Of a DNA stretch of 36,980 nt, positions 31,940 to 36,980 are shown in pieces. Positions within the stretch are counted from its first letter, which is position 1. Each line of letters starts with the position of its first letter. The notes beneath the pieces were generated by a model. The model made no database searches and was not told where the DNA came from. It was given only the letters and a program-made list of their open reading frames with translations. The stretch is from assembly GCA_944392325.1 (NCBI GenBank), contig CALXWI010000012.1, positions 1 through 36,980 on the forward strand, given 5' to 3'. Both the position numbers and the translations under genes were made by a program. This stretch comes from an uncultured Alphaproteobacteria bacterium. GTDB lineage: Bacteria > Pseudomonadota > Alphaproteobacteria > RF32 > CAG-239.

Positions 31940-32488
31940 TTAATACTCCATAACAAAATATTCGCAATTGGCAAAGGGGTGGCGGAGCCCAAAGCGATCC
32001 AAGTACAAATTATACATCAAAGCTCCATGGCTGGCAACAACCGCCCTGCTCCCTTTTTCGACACTCTTTATATAATCTAGGGCCTTATAAGCTCTATTCA
32101 GACTATCTTGCACGCTTTCGCCATGGGGAATTTTGACGTGCTTAAATTCCGGATGGTGGATATCGCGGATAATCTTCAATATATCGGCGTATTTTATATG
32201 GGCTTCAGCGCTAAGCATCCCTTCGGCGTCACCAAAGTGAACCTCCTCCAATCCATCGAGCGAAATGACCGTTGCTCCTTGTCCTGAGGCTACAATCTCT
32301 GCAGTTTGGCGGGCTCGGATCATCCGACTGCTGTAAATCGTAGAAAAATCTAAATCAGCAAATATATCTCGCAGAGCGGCGGCTTGTTCCTTGCCATGCT
32401 CATTCAACGGAATATCGATACCGGAACCTTGAACTATGTTTTTGACATTGCCGTCAGTTTCTCCATGTCGGAATATATAAAACAGCAT
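31940..32488 (-). CDS. Histidine phosphatase family protein
   Basis: This is a cytosolic phosphohydrolase of the phosphoglycerate mutase-like superfamily, 182 residues. The catalytic RHGET motif is at residues 7-11 (phospho-accepting His8), followed by LNEHGKEQAAAL, the YSSRMIRARQTAEI helix, and the second catalytic His in VVASHGALM (about residue 153). The size fits CobC or small PhoE-like phosphatases rather than true phosphoglycerate mutase. No cobalamin genes are nearby, so the substrate is open. It is convergent with the autotransporter gene and divergent from adhE. Confidence 0.9.
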   Translation of the reverse strand: MLFYIFRHGETDGNVKNIVQGSGIDIPLNEHGKEQAAALRDIFADLDFSTIYSSRMIRARQTAEIVASGQGATVISLDGLEEVHFGDAEGMLSAEAHIKYADILKIIRDIHHPEFKHVKIPHGESVQDSLNRAYKALDYIKSVEKGSRAVVASHGALMYNLYLDRFGLRHPFANCEYFVMEY

Positions 32489-32630
32489 ACTTATTTCTCC
32501 TTGTTTATTTTAAGGGAAAATATACATACTCTCTGTTAAAAATTAATTACTATTTATCGCTGATAGATGCTTAATCTTAATAGTTTATTCACTTATTATA
32601 ACAATAATAAAGGCGTGATAATTCAATTTA

Positions 32631-35270
32631 ATGGAGACATTAAAAACTATGGCAGAAAAGAATAAAACTGTTGCTGCTCCAGAAATCGATGAGCAGAAGC
32701 ATATTGATGACTTGGTAAACAGAGTCAGCGCTGCACAGAAAATTTTTGCGACTTATTCTCAAGAACAGGTTGATGAGATTTTTAGACGCGTTGCTCTTAA
32801 AATGAGCTCTTTACGAATCCCTTTGGCTAAAATGGCGGTTGAAGAAACCGGTATGGGGGTTTGGGAAGATAAAGTTATTAAAAACCACTTTGCTTCCGAG
32901 TATATTTATAACAAATTTAAACATACTCCAACTTGTGGAATTATTGCCGAAGATGAAGCCGGCGGTATGATTAAAATTGCCGAGCCTCTTGGGGTGATTG
33001 CCGGTGTTGTTCCGACAACGAACCCGACGTCTACGGCGATTTTTAAAGCTTTGATTGCTTTGAAAACCCGTAATGCCATTATTTTTTCTCCGCACCCGCG
33101 TGCTAAAAAATGCACGGTGGAAACAGCTCGCTTAATGTTGGAAGAAGCTGTTAAAGCCGGAGCTCCGAAAGATATTATCGGCTGGATTGAAAATCCGACC
33201 ATCAACATGACACAATTGTTGATGGCACATCCTAAAGTTGATGTTATTTTAGCAACCGGTGGACCGGGAATGGTTAAATCGGCTTACTCTTCCGGCAAGC
33301 CGGCGCTTGGTGTGGGTGCGGGTAATGCTCCTGCAGTAATTGATGAAACTGCTGATATTGAAACCGCGGTAAGTTCGATTTTGATGTCTAAAACTTTTGA
33401 TAACGGTATGATTTGCGCTTCAGAGCAATCAGTTGTTTGCGTTAAAGATGTTTATGATGAAGTTAAAGCCGAATTTATTAAACGCGGGGCTTATATTCTA
33501 ACTCCGAAAGAAAAAGAGAAACTGGCTAAAGTAATTATGATTGATGGCAAGCTTAACTCTGCTATCGTGGGTCAGAAAGCGGCTAAAATTGCAGAAATGG
33601 CCAATATTAAAGTTCATCCGGACACCAAAGTTTTGATTGCTGAAGCACAGAAAGTCGGTAAAGAAGAGCCTTTCTCAGCTGAAAAATTATCACCGGTTTT
33701 AGCTTTATACAAAGCCAAAAATTTTGAAGATGCTACCGCTAAGGCTAAAGAGTTGGTATCTTTTGGCGGGGCTGGTCATACTTCTATTTTGTACACAGCC
33801 AAACAAAACGATGAGCGTATCAAATACTTTGGTAATGAATTGCATACCGGTCGTATTCTCATCAACTGTCCGTCGGCTCAGGGAGCTATCGGCGATATAT
33901 ATAACTTCCGTTTGGAGCCATCGTTGACTTTGGGTTGTGGATCTTGGGGCGGAAACTCAGTTAGTGAAAACGTGGGAGTAAAACATCTGATGAATATTAA
34001 ATCTGTTGCCAAACGGGAAGAAAATATGCTTTGGTTCAAGGTCCCTTCTAAAGTTTACTTTAAACCGGGATCTTTGCCTGTAGCATTGCGTGAACTTAAT
34101 GGTAAAAAGAGAGCTTTTATCGTTACGGATAAACCGTTATTTGATTTAGGGTATACATCTCAGATTACTTCTGTCTTGGAAGAAATGGGAATGCAGTACC
34201 AAATTTTCAGCGATGTTAATCCGGATCCTGATTTGAGTACGGTAAACCGCGCTATTCGTATGGTAGATGCATTTAAACCTGATGTTATTATTGCCTTGGG
34301 TGGTGGGTCTCCTATTGATGCGGCTAAAATTTTGTGGTTGATGTATGAGCATCCGGAACTCAAGTTTGAGGATTTGGCAATGCGCTTTATGGATATTCGC
34401 AAGAGAATATTTGAATTTCCGGCTCTTGGTCAAAAGGCTGAGATGGTTGCTATTCCGACAACATCTGGTACCGGTTCGGAGGTTACTCCGTTCTCTATCA
34501 TTACCGATGATTCGACCGGCATTAAATATGCTATTGCTGATTATGCTTTGACACCGAATATGGCAATTGTTGACTCAAACTTGGTTCAGACAATGCCTAA
34601 GGGTTTGTGTGCGGCATCTGGTATTGATGTTATGACCCATGCTTTGGAATCTTATGTATCATCTATGGCAACTGAGTTCACCAGAGGATTATCTATCCAA
34701 GCTGGACAGCTCATTATGCAATACTTGCCAAAGTCTTATAATACGGCTGAACCTTTTGCTCGGGAAAAAGTTCACCATGCATCGACCTTGGCGGGTATGG
34801 CTTTTGCAAATGCTTTCTTAGGAGTTTGTCACTCTATGGCTCACAAGTTAGGTGTTGCATTCCACATTCCGCACGGATTTGCTAATGCTTTGTTGATTTG
34901 CCAGGTTATTCGTTATAATGCAACGGATAAACCGGTTAAGCAATGCGCGTTCCCGCAATATAAGTTCCCGAATGCCAAAGCTGCTTATGCTGCTTTTGCC
35001 GAAGCTTTGGGTATCAAGGGTAAAGATGATGATGCCAAAGTAGACGGGCTGATTAAAGCTTTACAAGACTTGAAAAAAACTTTGAACATTCCTTTATCTA
35101 TCAAAGACTGGGGTGTATCAAAGAAAGATTTTGATGCGGCAATGGAACATTTGCCGGTGTGGGCTTTTGATGACCAGTGCACGGTATCTAATCCGCGTTA
35201 CCCGTTGATTGAAGAAATCAGAAAATTATACTACTACGCCTATGAAGGCAAAACTGATTTTGATATCTAA
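32631..35270 (+). CDS. adhE: Bifunctional acetaldehyde-CoA / alcohol dehydrogenase
   Basis: AdhE reduces acetyl-CoA to acetaldehyde and then to ethanol with two NADH, a route for regenerating NAD during fermentation. The 879-residue product is a full fusion. The N-terminal aldehyde dehydrogenase half (about residues 20-460) has the catalytic Cys262 in NGMICASEQSVV. The C-terminal iron-dependent alcohol dehydrogenase half shows the nucleotide-binding ALGGGSPIDAAK and the metal-ligand regions GIDVMTHALESY and CHSMAHKLGVAFHIPHGFANALL. Proteins of this kind form spirosome filaments. ATG 32631 is used here; in-frame ATG 32649 is an alternative. Its presence argues for anaerobic or microaerobic growth. 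A strong terminator follows. Confidence 0.97.
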   Translation: METLKTMAEKNKTVAAPEIDEQKHIDDLVNRVSAAQKIFATYSQEQVDEIFRRVALKMSSLRIPLAKMAVEETGMGVWEDKVIKNHFASEYIYNKFKHTPTCGIIAEDEAGGMIKIAEPLGVIAGVVPTTNPTSTAIFKALIALKTRNAIIFSPHPRAKKCTVETARLMLEEAVKAGAPKDIIGWIENPTINMTQLLMAHPKVDVILATGGPGMVKSAYSSGKPALGVGAGNAPAVIDETADIETAVSSILMSKTFDNGMICASEQSVVCVKDVYDEVKAEFIKRGAYILTPKEKEKLAKVIMIDGKLNSAIVGQKAAKIAEMANIKVHPDTKVLIAEAQKVGKEEPFSAEKLSPVLALYKAKNFEDATAKAKELVSFGGAGHTSILYTAKQNDERIKYFGNELHTGRILINCPSAQGAIGDIYNFRLEPSLTLGCGSWGGNSVSENVGVKHLMNIKSVAKREENMLWFKVPSKVYFKPGSLPVALRELNGKKRAFIVTDKPLFDLGYTSQITSVLEEMGMQYQIFSDVNPDPDLSTVNRAIRMVDAFKPDVIIALGGGSPIDAAKILWLMYEHPELKFEDLAMRFMDIRKRIFEFPALGQKAEMVAIPTTSGTGSEVTPFSIITDDSTGIKYAIADYALTPNMAIVDSNLVQTMPKGLCAASGIDVMTHALESYVSSMATEFTRGLSIQAGQLIMQYLPKSYNTAEPFAREKVHHASTLAGMAFANAFLGVCHSMAHKLGVAFHIPHGFANALLICQVIRYNATDKPVKQCAFPQYKFPNAKAAYAAFAEALGIKGKDDDAKVDGLIKALQDLKKTLNIPLSIKDWGVSKKDFDAAMEHLPVWAFDDQCTVSNPRYPLIEEIRKLYYYAYEGKTDFDI

Positions 35271-35294
35271 AAGATATATCGAAAATAAGAAAAT

Positions 35295-35328
35295 GGCAAC
35301 CTATAAAAAAGGTTGCCGTTTTTTTTAT
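35295..35328 (+). terminator. Terminator of adhE
   Basis: A 7-bp stem GGCAACC/GGTTGCC is followed by a run of T, 25 nt after the adhE stop codon. Confidence 0.9.
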
Positions 35329-35360
35329 ATCTATGATTAATAGAAATTATAATAAATACA

Positions 35361-36980
35361 TTATTCATACCACGAATATATACAATTGCCTGCACCAGAG
35401 CAGTCTGTTGAATGATTTAGACTACAGTCATGTCCATGACAATAAGTACTCTTATCCTTTACACATTCTTGGTATACTTCTCCGCAATCTCGAGAAGAAA
35501 GAGAACATGATCCACAATGAGAAGGACAACAACTTGCCTTTCTGACTTCATAATGCATTGTTGAACATTTTGTACATTTGCCACAAGAATTTGTATAGCT
35601 ACAACTACTGTCTCCTGTACAAGTTATGCTTTCTACATCACAATCTCTGTTATAGGAACAAGATTCACAAATTCCACAAGTGTTATATTGACAGTAATAC
35701 TCAGGAGCTTTACAAGAAGTTCCTTTAACATCACAATCGTAATTGTAAGAACAAGATTCACAAACGTTGCAAGAATTATAATTACATTCATAAGGTTTTC
35801 GACAAGAAGTAGCTCGAACATCGCAATCAGGATTATGTACACATTCATAACAAGAATTGCCACATTCGGTAGTTCCTACTTTTTCTTTTGTCTCATTAGA
35901 ACTACAACGAGGATTAACAGATCCTTGCGAGCAAGTGTTGGAACAGCGATAACATGTACCACACTCGCTACTACCAGCAGGAGTCCCTGAGAAATTAGGT
36001 CCGGTTCCATATGGGCAATTACATTTATAACATTTGCTACCGCATTCCGTAGTTCCGGCATAAGCTCCTTTATAAGTCTTAGAAGTTCCTGACGGACAAG
36101 TATCATCACAACATGCTTTGCAAGAAGTATATTTTGTCACTCCATTCCATGTACAAGATGATGCACCTGCCGCTTTACCGCAATCACAAACCTTATATTT
36201 CGTAGGACACTTACAGCTCTTATACTTACCTCCGCAAGCTGTACCCACTCCTTGCAAAGGAGAAGCACATTTTTGTAAATCCCCACGGCAGACACATTTA
36301 TCAAAATAAGTTGGATCATAAGGGCATTTTTTATTAATTGTTTGTACCGAGTTGCAAGAACCGGTTTGTGTGTATCCACTTTCACGGCAGGCGCGGGCAT
36401 TGTCTAATTGGCATGAAGCATATTTGCCGCCACAACTCTCCCCAACTCCATAATAAGGTTTGGTACAAGTTTGCAGGTTGGGTTTACAAGTACAAGATTC
36501 ATATTTACCGCCGCAAGTGGCTCCGACACCGACTTGTACTGATGAACAACTAACTAACTTAGGGTCACATTGGCAAGAGGCATATTTTCCATCACAACTT
36601 TCACCCACACCGATTTGTCCGGCCGGACAATCAATCAAATTAGGTTTACAAACACATTTTTCAAAAAAGCGGTTATCATATGGGCAGAAGTTGGTTGGAG
36701 TAGATACAGAATTACAAGATGTTTGATTATAACCTTCTAGGGAGCATCTTTTTTGGTTGTCTAGGCACCAAGCGTCATTAGGGGCACAAACATCACCTCC
36801 GCTGGAGGATGAGCCTCCGGAAGAACTTCCGCCTGAAGAGCCTCCATCCGGAGTATTCGCCCCACCATAATCATTACCACCGCAATTTCCAGCATCGGTT
36901 ATAAAACACACGGAGGCCACCGAGGCGGTGGAGCCATCAGTTAGTGCCAGCGAGATTGGGGCAGAGAAATCGCGATGCTC
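35361..36980 (-). CDS. Large modular Cys-rich protein, 5' end outside the window
   Basis: I recognise no named family. The frame is open from 35361 to the right edge, so the true start probably lies outside. An in-frame GTG at 36920 is possible but would give a protein without a signal peptide. The visible part has a Gly/Ser linker (about 36755-36860), then several modules of the form VGxxCxGKYxSCxC that also occur in the secreted protein at 11502-12311. After those comes a stretch of other Cys modules. Three tandem units of about 27 residues follow, of the form CDVxxTSC...C.YN.C..CESC.YN (about 35610-35850). Nearly one residue in six is Cys, which suggests an extracellular disulphide-rich or metal-binding protein. 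Its upstream frame runs through a mosaic repeat. Confidence 0.75.
   Translation of the reverse strand, partial: EHRDFSAPISLALTDGSTASVASVCFITDAGNCGGNDYGGANTPDGGSSGGSSSGGSSSSGGDVCAPNDAWCLDNQKRCSLEGYNQTSCNSVSTPTNFCPYDNRFFEKCVCKPNLIDCPAGQIGVGESCDGKYASCQCDPKLVSCSSVQVGVGATCGGKYESCTCKPNLQTCTKPYYGVGESCGGKYASCQLDNARACRESGYTQTGSCNSVQTINKKCPYDPTYFDKCVCRGDLQKCASPLQGVGTACGGKYKSCKCPTKYKVCDCGKAAGASSCTWNGVTKYTSCKACCDDTCPSGTSKTYKGAYAGTTECGSKCYKCNCPYGTGPNFSGTPAGSSECGTCYRCSNTCSQGSVNPRCSSNETKEKVGTTECGNSCYECVHNPDCDVRATSCRKPYECNYNSCNVCESCSYNYDCDVKGTSCKAPEYYCQYNTCGICESCSYNRDCDVESITCTGDSSCSYTNSCGKCTKCSTMHYEVRKASCCPSHCGSCSLSSRDCGEVYQECVKDKSTYCHGHDCSLNHSTDCSGAGNCIYSWYE
36916..36980. repeat. Mosaic palindromic repeat (cluster 3), cut by the window edge
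   Basis: This cluster starts with GCCACCGAGGCGGTGGAGCC, as at 11112, then continues with the module GATTGGGGCAGAGAAATCGC, a near copy of 5160 and 5226. Unlike clusters 1 and 2 it lies inside an open reading frame of a Cys-rich gene. Confidence 0.8.

Overview
The window looks like a chromosome segment of a low-GC, fermentative alphaproteobacterium, probably of the reduced, gut-associated RF32 / CAG-239 type. The evidence is a GcrA cell-cycle regulator (an alphaproteobacterial marker), the tpiA-secG-pyrG cluster facing a PpiD-type foldase, tRNA-Leu directly ahead of tig, a fused AdhE typical of anaerobic growth, and a very large autotransporter. The lineage is inferred from gene content and composition; no database was searched.

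Layout. 1-5.0 kb: CTP synthase, SecG and triosephosphate isomerase on the minus strand, divergent from a PpiD-like periplasmic foldase. 5.0-6.3 kb: first copy of an unusual cassette on the minus strand (promoter, about 210-nt structured RNA with its own terminator, secreted Cys-rich/DUF1566-like gene, 3' hairpin, mosaic repeat). 6.4-11.1 kb: trigger factor, tRNA-Leu, a TPR lipoprotein and release factor 3. 11.1-12.6 kb: second copy of the cassette. 12.6-16.0 kb: three minus-strand genes, one unknown, one unknown secreted and one DUF4139. 16.1-18.3 kb: gcrA, motA and motB. 18.4-22.6 kb: a novel-looking solenoid repeat protein, a glycosyltransferase, a hexapeptide acyltransferase and a DUF21/CBS membrane protein. 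22.8-31.8 kb: one 3011-residue autotransporter. 31.9-35.3 kb: a histidine phosphatase and adhE. 35.4 kb to the edge: a large Cys-rich protein related to the cassette proteins and cut by the window edge.

The most interesting part is the paired cassette. The two leaders carry the same promoter spacing and a four-way-junction fold, and one helix changes on both strands between copies while still pairing. Each leader ends in an intrinsic terminator only about 28 nt before the start codon, and a conserved alternative helix could break that terminator. The two encoded proteins end in a DUF1566/C-type-lectin-like segment in which the residues between fixed anchors differ strongly and are rich in NNC codons, followed by a 33-nt hairpin. 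This resembles the variable regions of diversity-generating retroelement targets, but no reverse transcriptase or template repeat lies in the window. Mosaic palindromic repeats lie downstream of both genes and recur inside the reading frame of the third Cys-rich gene. Together these suggest a dispersed family of regulated, possibly diversified surface proteins.

The other genes are mostly housekeeping or envelope functions. Most transcription units end in clear hairpin terminators, which are listed separately.
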